Assembly (NCBI GenBank): GCA_002118135.1
Contig: BDIU01000264.1
Coordinates: 1 to 64,000, forward strand
Direction: 5' to 3'
Length of the DNA: 64,000 bases
DNA from: Trebouxia sp. TZW2008
Taxonomy: Eukaryota; Chlorophyta; Trebouxiophyceae; Trebouxiales; Trebouxiaceae
The notes beneath the pieces were generated by a model that was given only the letters and a program-made list of their open reading frames with translations, made no database searches and was not told the origin of the DNA. Positions 49,764-61,117 of the stretch are shown here, one piece after another. Both the position numbers and the translations under genes were made by a program. The number at the start of each line of letters is the position of its first letter. Positions within the stretch are counted from its first letter, which is position 1.

Positions 49764-51206
49764 TGCACTCTAGCATCTTGCTTCACCTGCGTCGTTGCGC
49801 GAATGCCTCGCCATCGCCTCAACGCAAACGGTGAATGCAGACGATGCGTGACAACGCCCTCTACGAGCCCTCTATCAGCAGTAACGCCAGCTCGCCACCT
49901 TGTGCCAACGAACACCCAAGCAGAATGATGGAGCACGAGACTTACATCAGGCACCACGCACGCGTGCAGCACATATGATGAGCTTGGTCCTGCAATGTCT
50001 GCAATTACATTACAACGCATTTAACAAAAAACCAAGCTGAAGATGATGGTACGGCTAAGCTCTCAACTCATGATCAATGTACCATATGCATATGCATCTA
50101 ATTTAGGCTGCAAAGCCTGCCAGTGAATGCAGCTAAGGTACACTAAACATCTAGTGGCATCTCAAGTTGGCTACACAATTGCTGCTGATGGTACAAATAG
50201 CAGCTTCAAGCTTTGAACGATCTGAAATACGCATCAAACAAGCCATGCAGACATGATCAACAATGATGATCAAGATGCCCATGTGCAGTCAGGTTGTGCC
50301 AAGCAGGGCGCAGAATAGGTGGCAACATGGGCTGAATGCACCAATAAGGGACTTGGTAATTGAAGCCGAAAAGTAAAGGTGAAAGAAAGTCCAGTAAACT
50401 GGCATGGCATGGTTGATACTGTTCATGTCCCGTCCTGTTCCCTAATCAAAAGACTGCCAAGTCTTTATTTATGCTGAAATCAGCGTTGGGTTGGGCTTCA
50501 ACAGTACGCACATGGCTACAAATTCGCTCAATGCGCTGCTAGCAACAACTCAAATGTAACAGGCAACTCCCACCTTTAATATGCTGTGCCACAACTCTAT
50601 TAAACGCATTGAGCTGGTTGTCAAACCAACAATAAGCATTGCTAATCCTTTGTCTGTCTGCCTAATGCAGTATTCAGCTCTGAGGTGTCATTCTCAAAGC
50701 TGCCGTGCTTGTCAGTGAGCTGGCTTGTATGTGTCCTGAGACGTGAATTGCAAGCAATCACACACAACCACGAAACCAGCCAGACTTTCCAGCTCTCAGT
50801 AGTGGCTGGTTTGAGCAACAAACAATGTGCTGCCTTGAAACCTGTTTTTGCCACATGTGCCGGCATCTGTCCTGCGTGAGTGTTTGCTGCACTCAGCTAG
50901 TAGAGTTGAATAATCTGAGGCTGTCTGCAGCTGAGATAGGCTGGCTTCACACGTTGTATTGAGTCCTTTATTCTGCGGCCTGGCTGTTTTTGGCTGCAGC
51001 TCTGCCTAGTAGTTGTGAGCAACTTTGCTTCCATACTTCTGTCAACCATTCCGGGCTACCTTTGTATACAGAGGCTCCCGTTATGATGCCCAACGGCATA
51101 GACCTTTCTGGCTTTGCTTTTCTATCAACTTGCTTCAGGAACAACTTTGAGCTCAAGAAGTGCCCCGTTTTGCTGGTCCTACCAATCAGATAACATGTAC
51201 TTTGGT
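49764..51206. other. Intergenic region between two minus-strand genes
   Basis: 1.4 kb without a convincing coding frame. It should contain the promoter of the TPR-J gene (left) and the 3' UTR of the kinase gene (right). ATG-rich AT tracts occur at about 50080-50110. Open frames such as the one at 50642-50866 show no family features. Confidence 0.4.
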
Positions 51207-54200
51207 CTACACTGCTTCAACTTCTGTTCTTGGCACTAGGACACTGGTGTGCGTAAGATCTTCGCCATAATGTCCTCTCTCCAGAGACTGCTCAATGATC
51301 TGATCTATCCTGACCATGTACTGCGCCACACAAAACAATCCCTCAAATTTCAAAGAAGGCAGAGCAGCTGGATGCAAGATAATGTGTACATACATGGTAC
51401 ATATTGTCATATGTTGATACATATATCAGTGTTTGTACATGGTACTCTCATGTAAGGCACTGATATACAATGACATGTATGTACGCAGGTACTGTCATGT
51501 AAGATACTGATCACACCATCATCATACATACTGACATGTATATGCACTTACATGTGATGTGATCACACATATATGTACAGGTGTTTGCATGTTTGACCAC
51601 TGATCACAGGGTACTGTCATGCTCAGCAGATTCACACACATTGCATGCACAAGTTGCAAGGCACCCAGACTGCATGGCAAACAAAGCAGTGTGTGCATCA
51701 AGCCTGCCATATTTGCACATTGCTTACAGCATCTGACATGACAATGCTGCAAGTGCAAATGCAGCATCAGAAAGGGCATGCAGCAGTTGCGCATGACACG
51801 TCTGCGTCTTGAGAAGTCATTTGACAATGCGTTGATGGAGGCCACATCTTACCTCTGACAAGTCTAATTCTTGTTGCAACCACCAATCGCTCATGGTGTG
51901 CGCTTCAACAGGCAGACCGACATTGAACCAAGGCAATGTCAGGATCTGCTCTATGCTGATGCGGTCCTTAGGCTCTGGAACCAGCAATTGCTGGATCAAG
52001 TTAGTGCATTCTGCAGAGACTGGAACATTCTCTGGGATTGAGTATTGCCCTTGGACAATCTTGCGGGCAAAGCGTCTCTCGTTCAAGTGGAAGGGGTAGT
52101 CGCCGTACACTAAAGCAAACAAAATCACCCCACAGGACCACAAATCTGCAATCTACAAGACGACAGGGTCACCTTTGAAATAAACGCAACAATTCTGCAG
52201 GACCATAGATCGATGTCATCACAGTTGACTGAAGCAAACAGGGTTAACAAGGTAAACAATGCAGAGTTTGGTCTGCCTGTGTTGATGATGAAGGTGCAAT
52301 GCCAATTCAGGGCAAGGATGCAGAGATTATGCCTTGCCTATTTGCATGTCAGTGCGTTGCATTTGAGCTTGCTGTACGTGCAAATGACATTGCAGGCATA
52401 GTTTGACAGCACAAGCGTCTCTATTCAACTGCTGCTACAGGCTCCAAAGCACAGCAAAGCACACTTATAATGGCAAACTGCTGATGACAAGCTCTGTTCA
52501 ACAGCTCAAGGCTCACCTTTGCATCGTAGAATTTGCCGCCAAGTATGATCTCTGGAGCCATGTACACAGGAGTGCCGACGCCTGTCTTGGCTGGTGAGTT
52601 GATGTCATGCTGCACACAGCGTATAAGCTTTTAGTATAAAGGCAATATGTCCAGCAGGACTGTATACAAAGCATTGTCAAATATGTAGGTGCCATACAAA
52701 AGTAGTGGCGAGCGCAGCTTTGAGGTTTTGCAATGTCAGATCTTGCAGCCCACAGAAAGCAGCATGCACAAATATGCCTTATGCCAGACTCAAGTGAAGG
52801 TCTGGACAGCCCAGTGGAGCAGTCTGACATGCTAGCGCCCAGCAGTACTACAAACTCCCAAAGCACTGAAATATGCAACGGCTGTTTCAACATGAAGCAC
52901 AAGATCTTTTTGCTACTGTTGCGCCATGCAAGTCATGATATGTGGTACTGTTTGTGCACCTTTGAGTAGCCGAAATCGCAAATCTTGAGCAATGGACGCT
53001 TGTGAGGGGGGCATTTCCTGTCCAGCAAGAGATTCTCAAGCTTGAGATCACGGTTGGCCACACCCTGCAAATACACTCGGTTCAGACTTTGCTGTGTTGC
53101 ATCATAAGATTTTGATCAACATATTACAGCGTCAATCGCACACGCAAGTCTCAAATGCTATCCATGGTACTGATAGGCAAAGCCTCTGACGCTATTGGCA
53201 AAACAAGCTTATGACAAGCTTGACAGCTGAGACTTTGATTTGAGCTGCGCAAACATGTATGAGCTATCTGTCAGCATTTCACCATCAAGAGGTGTGCTGT
53301 GATGTCAAAAGGCTCAGACAATGACAGGTATGCTAATGAGCACCGTAGGTGATACAGGGACCGCCGGGCGTTTGCTGTGCAGCAAAGATGCATGGAGAGG
53401 CTGCGTTTTCGGCAGAGGCTTCCTTTGTGCAGTGACTTCTGTTGACAGCAACTGCAATGAGTACCCAGAAACATGTCCTCAAACTGAATTGCCGTTACTC
53501 AAGAGCATCCACCGCAAACAGAATGGACTGATAAATTCTCAGAGGCACTGTCTGTACAACAACAATATCGTTGCAGTGAAGATGCTTATACCAAAACCCT
53601 GACTGTACCTTTCTGTGGCAGTAACCCAGTCCTATGATGAGATGTTGGAAAATCCACCGTGCTTGATCCTCTGGCAGCCGCCGATTTGGTCTGTGAGACC
53701 ATGTTGAGTGCAGGTCCCCGCCCTCAGCATATTCCATTGCGATTGCCAGATGATCCCTTGTCAAAAACACCTGAAGCATGCAAACATGTACAGTAACTTC
53801 TCTTTGCAAGGACACCTGATGTAAGGTCATTCTGCATGCAAGGACAATGCAAATGGTACCCAATGACAGCATTTTGAATGAAGCGGCGACTCTGCGTAAG
53901 AACAATTCGATATCAAGACAGGTTCCTTGGGAACCAAAGCAGTCGTTAAAAAGACAAGTCACTGCAATAGTGAACAAGCTAGTAGCAGAGCTAAGCAATG
54001 CTGGCCTGACACATCAAGAATAGCATCAACATGAATGCTTACTAGCATATCTGGCCATACAGCATATGATTAAGCCATGACCAATGAACCACCAGAGGCA
54101 TAATGATGCAGGGTTGGCAAGGTTACTTCCCAGATTTCTCATCTTCATCAATCATTCAACAGGGTAGTCAAATCACCCCAAAACCTATGGGTTTACTCAA

Positions 54201-55115
54201 TTGACACTGTATTGAAGAGCATGATGTCCATTGGCTAGATGCTGCATGCAGCGCTGCACAATAGGCATGCAAGCATCAGGGCAGAATGCATTGCAGACAT
54301 GCTGATAGATGCATGGGTTTGATCATGGCCTTCCAACATACATTGCGTACGATCTACGCCTCAGCAAATGATTCGAGTTGTACTGAGTAGATCTGAAGCG
54401 GTCTGCAACTGATAGAGGCATGGGTTTACCTCTTGTATTGAGATGATGAAGGGGTGCTGCAGAATGCTTTGATGGTGGATCTCTCGTCGAATGAAAGTTC
54501 TGTACTCTCGCACCTGCATGAGCACTAAAAACATATGCACTGGCTGCATTTATGCTATTGTAGATTGCACCTAGCAATGATATGTTGTGGTGAATCAGTC
54601 ATGACATGTTTAGTAGCAGGACATGGTCAGCATTGAGCAACACAGAGCTTCCACCATAGCTTGTCACCAATAATGGTGTGCATACAGATTGAGCGCAGAA
54701 AGGTGCAGCTCAAATGCAAACAGTCAACTTGCCGCGCTGCCTCTGGGTAGCAATTTGATTGCCACCACACATGGAGGATTCTGCAGCGTTCCTGATCGCA
54801 CTGCTCGTACAACTCTTCCAAAAGTGCCTTGCCCAATGGGAGTCAACTGCAGCAGTAGTTTTGTGTCAGCTTTGCAATGGGATGTCAAGTCCAAGGTGTC
54901 TCAATAGCTGCAAAGCAACTCACCGCGCTGTACATGAAATGTCCTGACATGATATCTTCGCTTGAGTTTGCCATGATGGAAATAGCTGGGCGATCCTGGT
55001 GATCACTATCGTACGGACAGCTTTTGCAAGATTCGAGGCTGTCTTGGCAATCGAACGGTTGTGAAAAGGTGGCTACAGAGCTCTGGATTGCCAGAGTTGC
55101 ACTCATGCCTTGCAA
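51207..55115 (-). CDS. SnRK2-like serine/threonine protein kinase
   Basis: Exons (descending): 55115-54924, 54846-54733, 54513-54430, 53770-53609, 53064-52960, 52609-52517, 52152-51853, 51320-51207; 387 aa, in frame. A 60-residue N-terminal extension precedes the kinase fold: P-loop IGQGTFGRVV, VVAIK lysine, helix C RREIHHQ, catalytic loop NRDLKLEN, DFG in KICDFGYSK, activation segment GVGTPVYMAPE, then WSCGVILFALVYGDYPF. FGYSK plus GTPVYMAPE is typical of SnRK2, the plant osmotic-stress/ABA kinase group. After the kinase domain, YMVRIDQIIEQSLERG resembles the SnRK2 helical box, but the terminal acidic ABA box is absent. The HRD histidine is asparagine. Intron 2 has a GC donor (gcaagt at 54732). 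Substrates are unknown. Confidence 0.88.
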
Positions 55116-55608
55116 AAATGGCCTTAAAGAAAGCTGGGACCGACAGCAGCTGCTTCAAGGACTCAACGCTTCCTAGCACTGTGAGTGACGCATAGGCTTG
55201 CTGCTTTACTCATTGGCGTCGGAGTGCTGTGACGGAACTTGTGCTGCCAGGTACAAGCGGAAGATTGGGTTCGCAGGTTGTAAAACCTGGGGCCACTGCC
55301 TTGTCCCAGAGCAAGTAGCTGCCACTGCCTTGTCCCAGAGCAAGTAGCTGCAGCTGATGTTGACCGAGCACGATTTTTCCGGGGAAGCCTCAGGTCTGTT
55401 GCTGTCCAAAATAAGACGCTGACGTTACCATGCCTGCCAAGAAATTGCGGCCCACCAAGCACTGCTGCGACTTGTCACCAAGTAGCCAGCCAAGCTCGCC
55501 CCTTTCTTAGCGCAAGCAATCTGACGTGCAGGCGGATTGCTTTTGGCACTGTCGAAACTGGGCGCCGGTCAGTGATAGGCCAGAACTTGGTTCCCTTCTG
55601 CTTATCAG
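55116..55608. promoter_or_regulatory. Divergent promoter region, kinase and 82-aa protein gene
   Basis: 493 bp separate the start codons of the minus-strand kinase and the plus-strand small gene. A 29-bp direct repeat (gccactgccttgtcccagag start) at 55292-55320 and 55321-55349 lies in the middle and might duplicate a binding site. No TATA box is clear. Confidence 0.5.
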
Positions 55609-56096
55609 ATGCAGCCAAGCCAACGAGCCTTCTTTACGAGGTATGCGATGAGCTTGCAAGATACAATCTCCTGGTGGTCAGCGTATTGCAGAAAGTTGCG
55701 CCGATAAGAGTCCGACGACTTTGCCAAAAGATCGTATTCCGACGCAGCCAGAAGACATTTGATTTTGGCTCTCGTGCAAAACTGGATTTCGCATAAAATC
55801 CGAAACTAAATCCGTGACCCTTTATCAGCCAAAGGCTCCACGTGGGGGGTCCAACGAGAAGAATCTTTGTGTGCAGCAGGTGGCAACGTGAATTGCGTAT
55901 GGCGCTACATGATTTCAAGCGAAGCACTGCTTGCCTCCAGCAGTTGATGGAACACAGTGGGGTCACTTCTAGCCAAATATTGGAAGAGCACCTGAACGAG
56001 GCAAGCACGACAGCCGTTAGAAAGGATGATCATTCTGTCCAAAAACTGTTGCAGGAAACACAGTTTTCCATCAAGGTCTACTTGACTGCAGTTTAA
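55609..56096 (+). CDS. 82-aa helical protein of unknown function
   Basis: Two exons, 55609-55640 and 55880-56096, in frame. It begins MQPSQRAFFTR, continues WQRELRMALHDFKRSTACLQ and ends LLQETQFSIKVYLTAV. The composition and heptad-like spacing suggest two or three helices, as in small subunits of larger complexes, but I do not recognise a family. The acceptor is a tandem NAG (gcagcag), so two products differing by one residue are possible; both keep the frame. The gene is head to head with the kinase and tail to tail with snurportin, with overlapping stop codons. The alternative is that this is antisense to the snurportin 3' end. Confidence 0.5.
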
Positions 56097-58090
56097 TGGC
56101 AAGTAAGATGATGTACCTTGCTATATACATCAGCACGACCTCTACGTTGATTTGCCACACCAGTGAAAGCCAGATCAGCTCCTGTGGCTTGGCCATTCTG
56201 CATTTGCAAGCCTCCTGGCCCAATGTCAAATCTTAGTAGCTTACCAGGCCTGCACAGGAACACGAAGTGCATTTGGGTGAAGGAAAATGGGATGTTTCGC
56301 TGCAGGTCAGCCTACCTGGCTCATTTGTGAAATGGCTGGCGCCATGATAGCAATGACTGACATCAGAAGGAGTCGCAACCGTTAACAAAAGCAATCTGCC
56401 GGGGTGTTTCAAAGCTTAGTCCTGGCAAAGACTGGAAGGGCAAGTGTTGAGTGCAATGCACCCATCACTGCGACTTGACACCTGACCTCGTTGACAGCAG
56501 CTTTTTTTCGTGCACAATATTGCAGAAATGCATCTCAAGCTGACAGTTCCATGCCAAGCACATTGCATTGGCAGCAGCTAACCTGAGAGAAGGACCCATT
56601 GCTTGCACAAATGTTGAAGGCATATGACCAAGGACAACAGGCGGGCTGTCAGATGTCGCCACAGTCTGATCCATGCGATACTCCAATATGACGCTCTGCA
56701 GCAGAGACATGAGTGGGTCTTTTAGCTGTGTTTGGGCAGCTTCTCTTGCATGCATAAAAAGTCATGAGCATGAGCTGCAGACTGACTGCATGGATGCTGT
56801 GATGAATGTTTGATGCAGTCATACGCACCTGCCGCTCTGGTACAACACCCGCTGCATCAGTGTCTATGAAGTAACGGCTGCACAGGCTGTCTTTCCATAG
56901 CACAGCTAAGGGTGTGCTGGCCAGACTGTAATGCCCCTCTTTATGCAGCATGTAAAGACCATCACGCTGAAAAGGGACTGGACCTGAGTATGCAATGCCC
57001 AATCCATCTGCATTGCACGAATGAAGTTGCATAGTCTCAACACGCAGAAACATGCATGCGTCAGGCCACAGCCTCATTTTTGCATGAACTCTTTGGACAA
57101 CTGCTTTATGTGCTATGGCTAGCATGCATCAAGTCAGTAGGCAGCAGGTGATTTCACCTTGTGAGCAAGTGTAGACAGGCACGGGCACAAAGGGGTACCT
57201 GTGCTGCTCCTGTTGGGGTTCTTGTGTGCACTCTGCCAGTTTACTCTGAACCCAGAAGAGTCTGAATTCGGCAGAACAGTCATACAAAGCGTACCCCTTC
57301 CAGCACATCATGTCCATGACATAGTATGTGCTGTCAGGCTCATGAAATATGCAGTCCAGTATGCAGAAGTCATCTCCTGAGCCTGCTATACTGCTTCTAG
57401 AGCCGTTTGGAAGGCAGGAAGCGAATCTGTGCAGGATGCTGCCGTTTCGATGTCTGCTGATGGTGGCCTGTTGGGATGAGATGACCAAACATCGAAGACC
57501 CTCAGGTCTTGGCATCACAATCCTGTGCATAGGCTCAATTGTATTGGCAGCTGCACACAAGCTGATCAGAGTGGTTGCTGTTACCATGCGACGGTACATG
57601 CTGCAAGTCAACAGCAAGTTTTGCACAGTCACATGGCAGTGACCTTGTGCCTTGACACCAGGGTAGCGAGCAGACATTTTTCATGATGCAGGGCTTTGAG
57701 CATTCAGGTGTACGCACCAGTCACTGCTCAGATCCTCAGGCACATCTGTGAGCCACTCTGGTTGCATAAGCTGTTTTGCATAGTACGATCTCAAATTGTC
57801 ACCGGCTGGCTCTGCATTTGCATTATTAGTTTGACCCTGCAAACAACTCTATGATTGAATATCTGTCTGAGCATACTGGCCGGCTATCAAGGGCAAGGTC
57901 TTGCCTGATCAGTGGATGAGCGAACTGGCGCCTGTAGGGCTGCTGATGCTAGCTTGCGAGCATGGTCCCCTAAGTCCCGCCTAGCTGCCTGCTGTCGCTG
58001 CAATGCTTCGTCGCGCCTCTTCTGTTGACTGCTTTGCCGGCTGATGCCCTTGCTGCTCTTTCTTGAAGGCTTCCTGGACTCGCCGTCCAT
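56093..58090 (-). CDS. SNUPN: Snurportin-1, nuclear import adaptor for m3G-capped snRNPs
   Basis: Exons (descending): 58090-57905, 57836-57718, 57522-57158, 57007-56829, 56725-56583, 56249-56093; 382 aa, phases consistent (human protein about 360). The N-terminal importin-beta-binding helix is SQQKRRDEALQRQQAARRDL, then YYAKQLMQPEWLTDVPEDL. The cap-binding fold contains FCILDCIFHE, YYVMDMMCWKGYALYDCSAE and EFRLFWVQSKL, then DGLYMLHKEGHYSLASTPL. Importin-beta binds the N-terminus and the core recognises the trimethylguanosine cap of spliceosomal snRNPs. Intron 1 has a GC donor at 57904. The acceptor before 56725 lacks a good pyrimidine tract. The last exon is read through to a stop at 56093-56095; splicing at 56116 is an alternative end. 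Confidence 0.88.
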
Positions 58091-58553
58091 GGAGGCCGTG
58101 TGTGACATGCCAATAGGCTTGCGCAGCGATGGGCAAGCATAAGTCGGTGCTGAATGCGCCTTAAAGCATGCTTTTGCGCGTGAAGAAAAGCTGCATGCTG
58201 TCGGGAAATGCCTAGTGCCTGTGACGAAGATGTATGCAACAAGAACCGAGCATGATGAATGGCCTGGACTGGCTGATGAACTGGTCACCGAATGTCGCAG
58301 ACCCACAATCACATCTGGGTGACTCAGCACAGAAATGCCTAGTATTTTTGACTTGAGCTTGACTGGTCCTCACACACTCAAAACGAAGCTGGAGCACAGT
58401 GTCCATCCTTGTGAGTGCATGCAGCAATCAGTGCCTCACAATACATCAGTTTGATCACTGTTGAGTCAGGACATACAAGGAGTGTCGATGAACATTGGAA
58501 AATCAAGGTCCGTTTCACAAAACCTGCAGACAGGCTATTGAACGGGTTGTTCA
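58091..58553. other. Short intergenic region upstream of snurportin
   Basis: 463 bp between the stop of the next minus-strand gene and the chosen snurportin start. An open frame continues upstream in frame from 58090 to 58330, with Met codons at 58108 and further up, so the snurportin start could be earlier. The IBB helix would then be preceded by up to 80 extra residues. Confidence 0.4.
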
Positions 58554-60488
58554 CTAGCTGTCAGCTGTCAACGCCTTGGCAAGCTCTTTGGCTGTGGACC
58601 TATCAGCATCAAAGGAGATGGGCTGGGCCTGAATCATCCAAATTGGCTCCAATGGGCTTTTTGAAGCAAGCTTCTTTCTTTGCTTGCTGTTCAGCTGTGT
58701 GTAGTCTAGTCCTTGAGATGCTGTTGTTTGATCAGATTGGGATTCAGTTGATGAGGGACTCTGTAGCCCATCCCCAGCTGTGGTCTGATCAGCGTTAACA
58801 TCTTGATCATGTTCTGTACCCTGCATGTCATGCATGAATGAATTGCAAGAGCAGTCTAAAGCGCTGTGCAAACACAAATGACAACACCACATAAACCACA
58901 CTCCTGGTCAGCGCAGGCATATGTGCTGTATTGCCACGTTACTCTATTGCCACAGTGCTTCTTTGCAACGGTGCTGCACCTTGTCATGCATGAAAAACAA
59001 AAACAAAGAAGATTGAGTCCTGCTTGCCATGTTGGCTTACGCTGAAACAAGCAGAGTTAGGGCGAATAGACGCATGTCTGATGAAAATGGGTCGAGCAGA
59101 TATGTGTCAACCAGATGTGTGTCAGGTACAATAAAAAATCAGATGCAACGTGCTTGCTGACCTGCTGCTCATCAGTCCTATTGCCAACAGTTGGCAATTG
59201 AGAGCCTTGGTATATCTCTATTGTGAAGGGGATGTTGCTTTGATCCTGTGACAAACTGCAGCCAAGGCTTGCAGCCTTCTCTTTGCAATCATCTTCTACC
59301 TGAGCAGCAAGATGCATCTGTCAGGCGTGCTGCATACTTATAATGACAATAACAATTATGATAATGATGAATGGTCACACTCTCCAGCACATGTGTTGAG
59401 TGTGTGTGGCCCAAGTCTTATCTTGCCAGGCTGGCTTGTTTTGAGCATCACGGTACGCTTGCATGCTTATGTGCATAACTTATTGGACATGTGAGCACAA
59501 CTTGCCTTGCTTGTGTCATCACTTCTTAGAGTTGAAAAATCTACTAGAACTGTATCCACAGCATCTGACCCAAAGCCTTGCTCAATCACAACACACATTT
59601 TGGCTGATGCATCGCACCTGCATGTCCAATGTAAACTCATCTGGTGAAGCGCAATCAGTTTGCAACTGCCGAAATCAATGCAATGTGCAAACTCAAGTTT
59701 ACCATTGTCTGAATGTGTTGGCGAGAGGACTGCCTTTTCTTTCCTTCCTATAGCCAGTTCCTCTAACAGTCAGAAAGCCCTGCACATACAAAAAGCTTAC
59801 ATGCTCAGAGCTCTTCACTTGTATCAAGACAAGCCTAGGCAGTACAACCATTAGACATACCCTGCACCTTTTGCTTTGCTATATCATATTGCTTCCTTTC
59901 CTCAGCATTGAGGCGGTGTGGAATCCTTCTACTGCCTGTCCCACGAGATTTGGCTGCATCGCCTCTTGAAATGCGCTCGACGTCATCAAGTGTTGGGCGT
60001 GAAGTGGTATCTCTTTTGCACACAATCTGTGTGCTGATCAGTATATGGGGCAGCTGTCTGCCTCGAGATCTGCAACAATGCAGGATCAACTTGCAGCATG
60101 TGCAGCTTTCATATTCGTAACTCTGGTCAAGGCTTGATCTCTATAAAGTAGTCTCACGCTTTTCAGCCTGCAGGTTTCCAATGCACAGAACATGCTTGGT
60201 GTTCAAATATTGCATTGACTGACCACACACCTGATTTGTTTTACGCTGCCAAAAGAAAGGTTTGAGGATAGCCAAGCCTGCCTGCAACTTGCGGAGGCAG
60301 TGTGCAGCGACAGGCCTGCGTTTGCGCAAAGTCGCGTCCACATGCAGCAGTGACAGACTCGCGAAAGCACAGACCAGAGCCCGAGCAGAATTACTCGGAT
60401 GGTCGACCGCAACTGTTGCAGGCGCTGCAGACAGAAAGGTTGAACGCGAGATCAACGCTGCAACACGTACCCCGCTTTCGGATGTCAC
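58554..60488 (-). CDS. Conserved plant-type protein with GTGSRRIPHRLN motif, possibly organelle-targeted
   Basis: Exons (descending): 60488-60231, 60026-59868, 59299-59162, 58820-58554; 273 aa, in frame. Residues 1-86 are rich in Ala, Ser, Arg and Leu with few acidic residues, like a chloroplast or mitochondrial transit peptide. The second exon carries RPTLDDVERISRGDAAKSRG directly followed by TGSRRIPHRLNAEERKQYD. I believe the RISRG..AK..GTGSR..PHRLN signature recurs in uncharacterised plant proteins, but I cannot name a function. The third exon gives PFTIEIYQGSQLPTVGN. The last exon is Ser/Thr/Gln-rich and ends AKELAKALTADS. Expected family sequence after the PHRLN exon is not obvious, so an exon may be missing between 59868 and 59299. 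Confidence 0.6.
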
Positions 60489-61117
60489 ATGACCTGGAAG
60501 TACTCAGGTGGCATCGTATGGCCTCGTGGGTAGTCATGATCTTGGCCAAGATTTCAAAGCGTGTCGCGTCACCCAATCCTTATGGTTGGACCATGTGCAG
60601 ATCGCGCCAAGATTTTGCAACACTGTGCTGCTACCGGTACGTCTCTGGATATAGCATGTAAAAACCTCCTCGTCCTCCTCCTGTCAGCCACAAACCCTCA
60701 CCATGATGCAGGCCTAGGCAAATGCATGACAGCAGGCTGTTGCAGACAGTTAAACCCCTTGACAAGTGGCATGCATGGACAACCCAAGCCTTCCTATGTA
60801 ATTAATTCAGCAGATCTCAAAGTCTGACCTACAGAGTCTGCTCAACAAAAGGGCACATTAAGTTCTTCAAACAAACAAGCAACATTTAGCAGACTTGACT
60901 CCAGCGACAGGCAAGCGTGCATTTGAAGCATGACAACTGATCCATTCCTGCTGAGACCATCTAACCAAAGCGTAATCCAACTATTACTACAATACAAGTG
61001 AATCATCACAACACCAGCACGCCGTCCAAGCAGGTCAAAGAAGTGACTGCACAGGCCTGTCCTAGGAGGGGGTACAAACACGAGTGCGCATAGGCTACTG
61101 CAACCTGATGACGAGTC
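60489..61117. other. Intergenic region between two minus-strand genes
   Basis: 0.63 kb containing the 3' UTR of the DBP10-like gene and the promoter of the preceding gene. No coding frame with family features is seen. Confidence 0.4.

Noticed and set aside
55905..56102. Minus-strand continuation of snurportin (QVDLDGKLCFLQQF frame)
   Set aside because: Requires a phase that the exon ending at 56117 does not supply; the opposite-strand frame has a start, a splice junction and better composition.
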